Shown here: piece by piece, positions 40,394 through 48,476 of the stretch
Layout of the letters: every line of letters begins with the position of its first letter
Numbering within the stretch: position 1 is the first letter of the stretch
Assembly: GCA_963775975.1 (NCBI GenBank)
Contig: CAVZKX010000001.1
Location: 1,054,001-1,118,000 of the forward strand
DNA: 64,000 bases
Reading direction: 5' to 3'
Source: JANXQG01 sp963775975
Lineage (GTDB): Bacteria > Planctomycetota > Planctomycetia > Pirellulales > Thermoguttaceae
Program-made: the position numbers and the translations under genes
The notes under the pieces: model-generated
The model's input: only the letters and a program-made list of their open reading frames with translations
What the model was told of the DNA's origin: nothing
Database searches by the model: none

Positions 40394-41350
40394 CTACTGA
40401 CTGACCGACAGCGCCTCCACATAGGCGATTCCCGTGAGGTTGCCCTCGGCGACGAGCACGGTTCGGCGGTTCGTGCCGTCGAGATTTGCGCTGTAGACAC
40501 TGCCGGCGAGATCGGTGATGAACATGCGACCGCCTTTGTGATCCAAGGCCAGGCCGATGCCTTCCATCAGGTGATCGAACACGATTTCGGGCACTTGCCG
40601 CTTGCCCGATTTCGCATCGAGCGGCGCGCGGCTGACCGTGTTTCCGCGCGGCGGGTCGCCGCGGTCTGTCCAGTACAAGGTGCGCGTGGACGGATCGATA
40701 TCGAGGTCGATCGGCTCGGGCAGGCAATCATAGAGCAGTTCGATATCCTGCCGATTTGCGGCCGTTTGTCGCGAAGGGATGTCGATATTGGCGCGGAAGA
40801 TTCGACCTTGGCCCGCGTTGTCTCCGCCTTTCTGCGACCAGTAGATCATCCCGGCGACCGGATCGACGGCGATGCCCACGCACCACTTCGTCGGATCCGG
40901 CCCCGGTCGAGAATCGCCCTCACTCGTGTCCACCAACGTCTCGATGTTGGAACCGTCGAGATTGACTCGCATCACGCGCATGCCCTCGCGATCGCACCAA
41001 TAGAGTTTTCCGGATGTCTTTTCCATCTGGAGCTGCTTCGGAGTGAACGTTGCTCCTGGAGGAACGATGGTTGTCACGTTTCGACCGTCGAGATCCGAGC
41101 GGAGAATGGAGCCGTCGTTCGCGCTGGGATTTCCCATGTTAGTCCAGTAGAGATGGCCGGCAACTTTATCGACGACCAACCCGTCCGGCAACTTTCTGCC
41201 TTCCACGGCGATCGTCTTCAGGTCAGAGCCGTCTGTATTGGCAGACAGCACTCTCCCGGCCGACAGGTCAAGGAAATAAATGCGGCCGCCGACGGCGTCT
41301 TCCCTGTCCTCCTTGCGCGTGTTCGACGATTTTGTGAGTGTTTTGTTCAT
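40394..41350 (-). CDS. YWTD-type beta-propeller protein, apparently cytoplasmic
   Basis: About 318 residues with six LDL-receptor-like YWTD blades: GRIYFLDLSAG, GHLYWTNMG, GKLYWCDREG, GMIYWSQKGG, RTLYWTDRGD and GRMFITDLAG, each followed by a strand naming residues derived from a TDGS/LDGSN-type turn. There is no signal peptide or membrane helix; the N-terminus is NKTLTKSSNTRKEDRED. It is the first gene of the minus-strand array, and genes for acyl-CoA oxidation follow within 70 bases. The fold could bind or process a small molecule, but no active-site motif is seen. The start ATG at 41350 gives the shortest sensible N-terminus. Confidence 0.8.
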   Translation of the reverse strand: MNKTLTKSSNTRKEDREDAVGGRIYFLDLSAGRVLSANTDGSDLKTIAVEGRKLPDGLVVDKVAGHLYWTNMGNPSANDGSILRSDLDGRNVTTIVPPGATFTPKQLQMEKTSGKLYWCDREGMRVMRVNLDGSNIETLVDTSEGDSRPGPDPTKWCVGIAVDPVAGMIYWSQKGGDNAGQGRIFRANIDIPSRQTAANRQDIELLYDCLPEPIDLDIDPSTRTLYWTDRGDPPRGNTVSRAPLDAKSGKRQVPEIVFDHLMEGIGLALDHKGGRMFITDLAGSVYSANLDGTNRRTVLVAEGNLTGIAYVEALSVSQ

Positions 41351-41469
41351 CGTGTTCGATCCTGCAGTTTGGCTGATTAAAGGGCCTAGAAACTTAATCA
41401 CTGTAAAACTAAGCGGAAGGCGGGGACACGGCTCATAATTCCGGTCGTTAGGCCGAGCCCGAAGTGTCG

Positions 41470-41520
41470 GGCGAACCGCGCGGCGCACCATCGGGCGTAC
41501 CATGTTCCGCGCGGTTCGCC
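41470..41520. repeat. Perfect 14-bp inverted repeat upstream of the minus-strand array
   Basis: GGCGAACCGCGCGG (41470-41483) and CCGCGCGGTTCGCC (41507-41520) are exact inverted copies around 23 bases. It lies 120-170 bases before the first gene of the array and just beyond the TPR remnant, so it may be a terminator for the latter (no T-run) or an operator for the former. The adjacent CCCGAAGTGTCGGG is a second small hairpin. The rest of 41351-41628 shows nothing else. Confidence 0.55.
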
Positions 41521-41628
41521 ATTTCTTCCGCTGCGTCGTTTGCGTTTTGCCTCGTCAACCATTTGACAATCTCGTTTCGGGGTTGCTGCTTAATGCTTGG
41601 AAGTCGTTTAGGCGTCCCTTCATTCGCT

Positions 41629-41829
41629 TCATCTCCTCTGAGCGTAGAGGGTAGTCAATAGTTCTTCCCTGCGAAGCTCTTCAAGTAAGCGACGGGCGGC
41701 AACGAGCTTCCCGTTCAGTCCAATCGTCTTGTGCAAATGTTGAATCGCTTCGATTGGTCGTTGCCTCGATAGTTCGACCGCCAGGTTGTAGTGAGTCGCT
41801 GCCGACTGCGGATCGAAAGAATGTGTCAG
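41629..41829 (-). pseudogene. C-terminal TPR remnant
   Basis: The minus-strand frame reads DPQSAATHYNLAVELSRQRP, IEAIQHLHKTIGLNGKLVAA and RRLLEELRREELL, which follows the tetratricopeptide consensus (about one and a half repeats). Upstream the frame loses any resemblance and no start is evident, so it is a fragment of a larger TPR protein. The 280 bases beyond it (41830-42109) hold no gene that I can support. Confidence 0.4.
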
Positions 41830-42109
41830 ACGCTGGCCGCGCGCGTCCCCGAGCATCTTACCCCGCTCCGGAACGCTCAACGGCCGTCGGCGATCTCGCC
41901 GACAAGCTGCGGGATATTGTGGCCGGCACGCGGCTTGATGAAGCCACCGTCGTCCTGGCACAACTTGAACCGATGGCGAATGAACTCGTCAAGCAGGCAG
42001 ACGAAATCACCATCGAGGCCTTGCGCCGCCAAGCTGACGGTGTGGGCGAACACTCTGGCCAATCACATTGACAGCAATCTGGCCTTCAGACTTTCAACTT
42101 GCACAGCGA

Positions 42110-42541
42110 TCATTTCTGCGCACCGAATGATCGGGGATTCATCGGCGTATGGTAATTCACGCCGGCTACTGGCCTGTCTTGAATTGCCTGCTGTAAGGCG
42201 ACCAGTGCATCGCTGCAAAGCAGTGACGTTTTCCACTTCTGCGTCAACGATATGGCCAGCGAACGGACGTTCGTGTTCTCTCGCGACAAGGCCAGAATGC
42301 GAGCTTTAACTTCACGGAAACTGGCGAAGCCCGTCTCCACGGCCGCGAGTTCCGCGCCGCCCTTCAAGAGCGGCAGCTTGGCCAAAGCGTCGAGGTTTTC
42401 GCGGACGTTGTGCTCCTCTTTGGCCATCTGGCCTTCTATCTCGTCCATCTTCTGGTCGCTCTCTTCCGCAATGTGCGGCGGGAACAAGACCTGATAGTTG
42501 ACGGCAGAACGCATCGTAGTCGGCAACCTCCGATGCTTCAT
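42110..42541 (-). CDS. 4HB-type sensor domain fragment (chemoreceptor or histidine kinase)
   Basis: A predicted all-helical protein of about 143 residues: EESDQKMDEIEGQMAKEEHN, VRENLDALAKLPLLKGGAEL, FREVKARILALSRENTNVRS and LAISLTQKWKTSLLCSDALV. The pattern ILALSRENTNVRSLAISL is typical of the periplasmic four-helix-bundle domain of methyl-accepting proteins and some kinases. No signalling domain follows, and the flanking membrane helices are not visible, so it is likely a remnant. The start is arbitrary. Confidence 0.4.
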   Translation of the reverse strand: MKHRRLPTTMRSAVNYQVLFPPHIAEESDQKMDEIEGQMAKEEHNVRENLDALAKLPLLKGGAELAAVETGFASFREVKARILALSRENTNVRSLAISLTQKWKTSLLCSDALVALQQAIQDRPVAGVNYHTPMNPRSFGAQK

Positions 42542-42784
42542 GTTGCGCCCATGTCCTTTGTTCTTTAGCATGTTCGAATCGTGCATTTTGCAGACGACAT
42601 CGGGCAAAATGCAATTTGTCCCGGGCTGGCCCATACGCAAGATTTGCACAAGTCCTTCGCTTGTATGCAATTAGGATTTGAAGCGCGGACGGCATGGTGA
42701 TTGCTTGGGGTTTCCACCTTACTGGGCGATGGTCCAACCAAGGCGCGATCGTATTCGTGTGCAGAAGGTGCTATTTCGGTGGTG

Positions 42785-43270
42785 ATGCTTGCTTACTGGG
42801 TAATCGGTGGTGCCGTCGGCGGAGCCGCAGTGATCCTAGTGATCTCGTGGCGCATGGTCAGTCCGATGTCCCCGATAGCCGAGGAGCTGAAGGCCATTCC
42901 CGAAGTGCAAAAGGTGTACGGGGAGGGATATGAGATCTGGTACTATCATTCCCCACTCAATGCACGCTATGAACGGTGGGTCCTGGAGGCCAGGAAGCGC
43001 CGTCGCGCTAAGGCACACCTTTCCGCCGATTTCATAGAAGCCAGACAGTGCCTCTACATCGCGAACGTGTGTGTCGACCAGGGACACGGAAACAAAGGAT
43101 TGGCCACAGCCATGTTGCTCTGCGCGACGCGGCTGACGCAATGTCGGGCGCTCACCACGTCCGGACGGACCAACCAAGGGGCCAAGTTTTTTGCGAAGAA
43201 CAGGTTGCGCTTGAGCCGCCACGGCGTTGAGCTGCACGACCATGCCGTGATCTGTGAACGCCAGCCATGA
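42785..43270 (+). CDS. Membrane-anchored GNAT-like protein
   Basis: A protein of 161 residues. An N-terminal transmembrane helix (MLAYWVIGGAVGGAAVILVI) is followed by a soluble part with ADFIEARQCLYIANVCVDQG, HGNKGLATAMLLCATRLTQ and GAKFFAKNRLRLSRHGVE, which resembles the acetyl-CoA-binding loop and final strands of GNAT acetyltransferases. The match is partial and the substrate unknown. The ATG at 42785 gives a start directly before the helix. Its stop overlaps the next ATG (ATGA), so the two are co-translated. Confidence 0.5.
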   Translation: MLAYWVIGGAVGGAAVILVISWRMVSPMSPIAEELKAIPEVQKVYGEGYEIWYYHSPLNARYERWVLEARKRRRAKAHLSADFIEARQCLYIANVCVDQGHGNKGLATAMLLCATRLTQCRALTTSGRTNQGAKFFAKNRLRLSRHGVELHDHAVICERQP

Positions 43271-43485
43271 GTTTATTAACACTCTTCGGCCTGATCGCAG
43301 TGGTCTTGATGCTCGTTTGCTATGGGCTGGAGGATCGTCATTGCGGCTACATCCTCGGTTTCGCGGTAGCTTGCAGTTTGGGATCTGTATACGGCATTTT
43401 GCAAGGCGCTTGGCCATTTGGGCTGGTCGAGGGTGTGTGGTCGCTCGTCGCCCTTCGGCGATGGTGGAAAAAAAGGAGACACTAA
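43267..43485 (+). CDS. Small two-helix membrane protein
   Basis: A protein of 72 residues with helix 1 LLTLFGLIAVVLMLVCYGLE, the loop DRHCGYILG, helix 2 FAVACSLGSVYGILQGAWPF, then GLVEGVWSLVALRRWWKKRR. Very similar short proteins are widespread in bacteria and unnamed. The function is unknown. It is coupled to the upstream GNAT-like gene by an ATGA overlap. Confidence 0.75.
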   Translation: MSLLTLFGLIAVVLMLVCYGLEDRHCGYILGFAVACSLGSVYGILQGAWPFGLVEGVWSLVALRRWWKKRRH

Positions 43486-43570
43486 GTCTTAAGTTGCTCT
43501 ACTCCTGAAAAGACAAGAGTGCTGCCGACCGAGCCGACGCTGCTTCACGCATTGGCTAACTGCGGATACC

Positions 43571-43885
43571 TCATTTGGAACTGTGCGGGACACCCTCATT
43601 GCGGCTATCAGGCTGCTCGACCTCGCATGGAGGACGGAGCGTGCGTACAGTGGCACGCAACCACTCGGTTCGGAACCAACCGCGCAGGGATTTCAGCCAA
43701 TTTGCGTGCTTCTTCGGTTGCAATGTGCCGACCTTCGCCCGGTTGTGTGCAGCGACGCCTGCGGACAATCTCAACCCCGGATCGGACATCTCAAGACAAG
43801 TCGAGAGCGGAACCGTGTCGCATTGCTTACGAACGCCGTCGTAGCGACCTCCGCATAGTTCGATGATATAGGGCGACGATTTCAT
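43571..43885 (-). CDS. Possible small hypothetical protein
   Basis: A frame of 104 codons beginning MKSSPYIIELCGGRYDGVRK. The xELxGGxYDG start resembles a class of short planctomycete proteins. The remainder (KKHANWLKSLRGWFRTEWLR) is basic and unfamiliar. No clear ribosome site precedes the ATG. Weak evidence; the frame may be chance. Confidence 0.3.
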   Translation of the reverse strand: MKSSPYIIELCGGRYDGVRKQCDTVPLSTCLEMSDPGLRLSAGVAAHNRAKVGTLQPKKHANWLKSLRGWFRTEWLRATVRTLRPPCEVEQPDSRNEGVPHSSK

Positions 43886-44468
43886 GATGGTTGACTAAAA
43901 CTGCTTCCTTTCCGGTCCGCTGACCATAACAGAGTGGCAAGACTCGAAACTCCTGACACGCTCGTAGCGATGCACTGCGCGTGCCAAATACGCAGATAGC
44001 GTGTAAGTCGAGTCGCCGTCGGTGCTTTCGTGTTATGGGCTAGCTCAAGATCTCAAAAAAATCGTGCAAATTGCCCGTTGGGGTTTCAATTTGCACGAAA
44101 GAACATTACGACTTCGGGTCTGCTCAGGCCATACAGCCGATCAATTACTTGGTTCGCGTCTGGCGCTGAGTAGGAAGTCAGTGGCAGCCCGGACGGCCGA
44201 TGCCCATTAGCTGATTGGACTGGGATTGTTGGGAAAAGGTCAAGCGTCTTCAGCGCGGAAGGAGTTCGAGGCCGCCCTGCAAGCGCAGCTCTCGCACCTG
44301 GGCGCACGGGGCATGTTGGCAGCCGCTAAGAAGGAGCCGGTCTCGCCCTGAACCGAGTTGAATGGCCGGCCTCGTGCTATTCCACAGGACGTTCGCCAGG
44401 GTACACTTAAGTCCATGAACATTGAGCCTGCATTCGTGAAGAATCATCAGACAGTACGGGCGTGAGAC
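43886..44468. other. Gene-free region with one terminator-like hairpin
   Basis: No frame on either strand gives a recognisable protein. The only structure is the minus-strand hairpin plus T-run at 44063-44097, which implies that some transcript runs leftwards here. Confidence 0.4.
44063..44097 (-). terminator. Rho-independent terminator (minus strand)
   Basis: CGTGCAAATTG and CAATTTGCACG are perfect 11-bp arms around a 13-base loop. Read on the minus strand, the stem is followed at once by ATTTTTTT, the classical form of an intrinsic terminator. No convincing gene lies upstream on that strand within 370 bases. Confidence 0.75.
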
Positions 44469-45654
44469 ATGGAACGGCAGATTCGGTCGATCGACGGCAA
44501 CCGGCGCATGGCCGCGATCCAAGCTCCCGCTATTCCCCTGGTCGCCGACCTGATCCGGGCCAATCCCGGAACGATATCGCTGGGCCAGGGTGTTGTCGGC
44601 TATGGCCCGCCGCCGCAGGCCATTCAACGCATCCGCGACTTTTTGGCCGATCCGCATAACCACAAATACCAGGCCGTGCATGGCATCCCCGAATTGCTCG
44701 CCCTGTTGCACAAGAAGCTCAACGAGGAGAATGGAATCGAGATTGGAACGGATCGCGCACTAGTAGTCACGGCCGGCGGCAACATGGCTTTCATGAACGC
44801 GGTGCTGGCGATCGTCGATCCGGGCGATGAGGTGATCATCACCTCGCCCTACTACTTCAATCATGAGATGGCCATCATGATCGCCGATGCTCGGCCCGTG
44901 GCCGTGCCCACCGACGAACAGTACCAACTTCGCCTCGACGCCATGGAAGCCGCCATCTCGCCGCGGACCCGAGCCATCGTCACGATTTCGCCAAACAACC
45001 CGACCGGGGCCGTATATCCCGAAACTCATCTGCGCGGTGAATGAACTCTGCCGCCGTCGTGGCATCTACCACATTAACGACGAAGCCTATGAGTACTTTA
45101 CGTGGGACGGCAACAGGCATTTCTCGCCGGCCTCGATCCCCGGCAGCGAGGGGCATACCATCAGTCTTTACTCGCTATCGAAAAGTTACGCGCTAGCCAG
45201 TTGGCGCGTCGGCTATATGGTTGTGCCGCGCTCGCTGTTCGAGCCCATTCGCAAGATTCAGGATACGAACCTGATTTGCCCGCCAGTGATTTCGCAATGG
45301 GCGGCCGTGGGCGCGCTGGAGGCTGGCAGGAAGTACTGCCTCGATCGAATCGAGTCGATAGGCGCCGTACGACAAGCAGTCGTTGCGGAGTTGAACGCGG
45401 CGAGCGATGTGTGCAGCGTGCCGGCGGCGTCGGGGGCCTTTTACGTTCTGCTAAACGTCAGGTCGCAGATCGATTCAATGCGGTTGGTGGAACGCCTCGT
45501 TCGCGAGCATCGCGTCGCGGTTATGCCTGGCTCAACGTTCGGCGTCGTCGATCGCTGCGCGGTGCGGGTATCTTACGGTCCGCTGGATCGGGAAGCAGCC
45601 TGCGAGGGGATCGCACGACTCGTCGGCGGTCTTCGCGCCATTTTGAAAGGATGA
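44469..45654 (+). CDS. PLP-dependent class I/II aminotransferase (one frameshift)
   Basis: Joined length is about 395 residues. The first half has NPGTISLGQGVVGYGPPPQA, VTAGGNMAFMNAVLAIVDPG and TISPNNPTGAVYPE; the second has YHINDEAYEYF (Asp for the pyridine N), SLYSLSKSYALASWRVGYMV with the Schiff-base Lys, and RVSYGPLD with the carboxylate Arg. The frame changes near 45030, where a missing CG in a CGCGCG tract would give THLRAVNELCRRRG. The nitrilase gene follows after seven bases. An aminotransferase coupled to an omega-amidase suggests glutamine/methionine transamination with amide removal (methionine salvage or keto-acid repair), which is inference. Confidence 0.88.
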
Positions 45655-45661
45655 GGAATCC

Positions 45662-46438
45662 ATGCGGCTGGCATGCTGCCAACTCGACATTGTCTGGGAA
45701 AACAAGCTGGCGAACTACCGTCGCGCGGCGGCGTTGGTGGCCGAAGCCGCGTTGCCGCCGGGCACGTTGCTGCTCTTGCCCGAGATGTTCGCGACGGGCT
45801 TTACGATGAACGCCACGCTCGTGGCCGAGCCGGTCGATGGCCCCACCGCGACCTTCCTTGCCGATCTGGCCAGACGACACGGGATCTTCGTTCAAGGCGG
45901 AATGGTAGTGCGCGGACCGGGCGATGCGCGGCCGCGCAACGAGGCTATCGTATTCGATCCCGAGGGCCGGCCCTTAGCCCGTTACGCCAAGATGCACCTG
46001 TTTACGCCTGCTGGCGAGGTCATCCATTACCAGGCCGGCGAGTCGCAAGTTGTCTTTCGCTGGCAAGAGGCCGTCGTCGCGCCGGCGATTTGCTATGACC
46101 TGCGTTTTCCCGAGTTGTTCCGGCGGGCGGTCAAGGATCGGGCACAGGTGCTATCGATCATCGCCTGCTGGCCGCGGCCGCGCGAGGAGCACTGGCTTGT
46201 TCTGCTGCGCGCTCGGGCGATCGAGAATCAAAGTTTCGTGGCAGCGGTGAATCGTTGTGGGCTTGATCCCACGGGACTGCCCTACGGCGGCCGCAGCCAG
46301 ATAATTGACCCGTTCGGCATAGTTTTGGCGGATGCCGGAGGACAGGAATGCGTGATTCAGGTTGAAATCGATCTGGCGGAGCAAGCGAGATATCGGCGCG
46401 AGTTCCCCGCGCTGAACGATGCGAAACTTATTGTCTAA
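45662..46438 (+). CDS. Nitrilase-superfamily amidohydrolase, omega-amidase-like
   Basis: A protein of 258 residues with the Glu-Lys-Cys triad: LLLLPEMFATGF (Glu), RYAKMHLFTPAGE (Lys), APAICYDLRFPELFR (Cys). The form fits the YafV/Nit2 branch, which hydrolyses alpha-ketoglutaramate and alpha-ketosuccinamate. The ATG at 45662 follows AGGATGAGGAAT. It is the second gene of a pair with the aminotransferase, whose keto-amide products it would remove. Confidence 0.92.
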   Translation: MRLACCQLDIVWENKLANYRRAAALVAEAALPPGTLLLLPEMFATGFTMNATLVAEPVDGPTATFLADLARRHGIFVQGGMVVRGPGDARPRNEAIVFDPEGRPLARYAKMHLFTPAGEVIHYQAGESQVVFRWQEAVVAPAICYDLRFPELFRRAVKDRAQVLSIIACWPRPREEHWLVLLRARAIENQSFVAAVNRCGLDPTGLPYGGRSQIIDPFGIVLADAGGQECVIQVEIDLAEQARYRREFPALNDAKLIV

Positions 46439-46567
46439 TCGCGTTTCGATAGGACCGCGACCTTATTTAAGGGAAACATGACGGCCGAATGTACATCCGC
46501 GGCAAAATGAACCTTTACTGTATTGGGGCAACGTCACACTAGAAGTGCTTGCACACTACCGCTCGTT

Positions 46568-47899
46568 TCACTCCGCCTTTTGCGATTCAACTCGATACAT
46601 GTGTGTTTTTGTGCGCAGGAATAGCGATTTGCCCGAGACGGCCGGAGATGCCATGCATCCGTCTTCCAGCGTATTGGTGGCTAGCAATTCAAAATTGCGA
46701 CCGGGCTTGATCACCGTGAACTTTCCGTCCTGACTACAGAAATATATGCGGCCGTCCGCGAAGATCGGCGAGGCGGCAAAGTGACCGCCAATCCGCTGAT
46801 TCCAAACTTCGCGGCCGGAAGTAATCTCCAGACAACTGAGTATGCCTCCGTCGCTGACCATGTAGAGTAGGTCGCCCACCGTCAAGGGCGACGCAAGCCT
46901 GGAAACCACTTTGCTTTTGTTCTTCCACACCACGTTTGAGCTAGTAACGTCGCCACTGCCGCCGGGCTTGACTGCCCATAGTTCGGTGCGCCCCATGCCG
47001 GTTACAAACATGATCAAGCCCTGTGCAAATACGGGCCGTGGCGCGGAGGTATGGCTGCCGTGGTAGATTTTCCAGAGCTCGCGGCCGGATCGAGGATCAT
47101 AGCCAAAAATGGTCTTGGAACCAGAACTGATCATCATCGGTTTGCCGCCAATATCGATGATGATCGGCGTGCTAAAAGCTTTTCGAAGGTCACCGTGCGA
47201 CACCGGTTTGCCGTCGGCGCCTAGATCGCCCCAGTTGGTAGTGCGATCGGTTTTCCATACGGTCTGCCCGGTCCGTTTGTCTAAGGCCGCCACGTACTGC
47301 ACGTCGACGCCGTCCATGCTCAAGATGAGCAGATTCTCAAACAAGAGAAGCGACGAGGCTGGGCCGCGAAAGTGCCGGCAAGGCAAGTCCGTCCGCTGCC
47401 AAAGAGTTTCTCCGCTGGCCGTGTCGAGACAGGCCGTACCGTAGCTGCCAAAATGGATATAGACCCGACCGGCCTCGATTGCCGGCGACGGTGAGGCATA
47501 ACAGTTAACGTCGTTTCCCAAAGGCTCTGGCTTGTCGGCATGAAAAATTTTCTTATTGAAGCGCACCTTGCCGCTCTGAGCATCGAGGCAGAGCACGTAG
47601 AAATCGTGTCCTTCCTCGTCTGCGGTGGTCAGCCACACTTGGCCGCCGAGCACCACGGGCGTGGACCAGCCGAGACCCGGAATAGGCGTCTTCCAAACCA
47701 CATTCTCAGTCTCGCTCCAACGCAGCGGCAAACCGGCAGGCGGGGCGTCTTCGCTGGCGGAAATGTGGCCGTTGCTATAAGGACCGCGGAACTCTGGCCA
47801 ATCCGATGCCTGTGTGGCACAGGGATACAGCCACAGCAAGGCTATCAGTTGTAAAGCGAATCGCCTCGCCCGTAGTCTTTTCTGCAAGTGTTTATTCAC
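46568..47899 (-). CDS. Secreted PQQ-type beta-propeller repeat protein
   Basis: About 443 residues. The N-terminus NKHLQKRLRARRFALQLIAL with LWLYPCATQAS forms a signal peptide. Mature repeats are typical PQQ-like blades: WPEFRGPYSNGHI, ENVVWKTPIPGLGWSTPVVL, GKVRFNKKIF, ALDKRTGQTVWKTDR, YDPRSGRELWKIYH and CLEITSGREVWNQRIGGHFA. Planctomycetes have many such proteins, usually without a proven cofactor. I chose the GTG at 47899, which has AGAGG upstream; a GTG 39 bases further up is also open. Confidence 0.88.
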   Translation of the reverse strand: MNKHLQKRLRARRFALQLIALLWLYPCATQASDWPEFRGPYSNGHISASEDAPPAGLPLRWSETENVVWKTPIPGLGWSTPVVLGGQVWLTTADEEGHDFYVLCLDAQSGKVRFNKKIFHADKPEPLGNDVNCYASPSPAIEAGRVYIHFGSYGTACLDTASGETLWQRTDLPCRHFRGPASSLLLFENLLILSMDGVDVQYVAALDKRTGQTVWKTDRTTNWGDLGADGKPVSHGDLRKAFSTPIIIDIGGKPMMISSGSKTIFGYDPRSGRELWKIYHGSHTSAPRPVFAQGLIMFVTGMGRTELWAVKPGGSGDVTSSNVVWKNKSKVVSRLASPLTVGDLLYMVSDGGILSCLEITSGREVWNQRIGGHFAASPIFADGRIYFCSQDGKFTVIKPGRNFELLATNTLEDGCMASPAVSGKSLFLRTKTHMYRVESQKAE

Positions 47900-48476
47900 A
47901 GCGTACTGACCTCTTACTCTGCATCGTGTCCTGAACACCGGAACTCTTGGTCAAGAGCCCGTACGTCCTTCGCAGAAAAGCCCTTCTCCTGTCAGGCTTC
48001 CCGATTTAACGGCTCTATCAGAACCGGTCAAATGGCACGACGGACACGGTCCTAGTATCGGTTTTGATAGAGACTCTAAAACAGTGTATGGTCGGGGAGG
48101 CGATGATTCAATGTCCGCAAGGTCATCCAAACGACGCTGGCGCTGGCTTTTAGGCAACCAGTTGGGCGGCTACCGCCAAGCTTGGATCGAGTGGAACGTC
48201 GTATAGAGCGAACTCTTTTTCGTCATTCCAATCGTACGAGTTGATGACGCAATCGGGCGACTAGGCAGGAAAATGCCGGCTGCCGTGGCAGAGCAAGGCT
48301 TAATGAAACGCGAGGTGTCAGCGGAATCCACCAACACAGCGCCGGCCCTGGGTCATAACCGGCATCTTGGGTAGAATGCGTTTTACTAGCTTTTGTTTAC
48401 TGCCACAGCAGCCGGAACAGAATCGAAATCTGTATTACGTCCGTCGTTGCGCTCTCTCGCTACGACCCTCATCCCC
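47900..48476. other. Intergenic region with an imperfect inverted repeat
   Basis: No gene is seen. CTCTATCAGAACCGGT (48013-48028) and ATCGGTTTTGATAGAG (48057-48072) form an inverted repeat with two mismatches about 115-170 bases upstream of the PQQ-type gene. It could be an operator or an upstream terminator; there is no T-run. Confidence 0.4.

Noticed and set aside
41754..42071. Plus-strand frame with helical text (LADKLRDIVAGTRLDEATVV)
   Set aside because: It looks loosely like a signalling helix, but has no start region or family match and lies among remnants.
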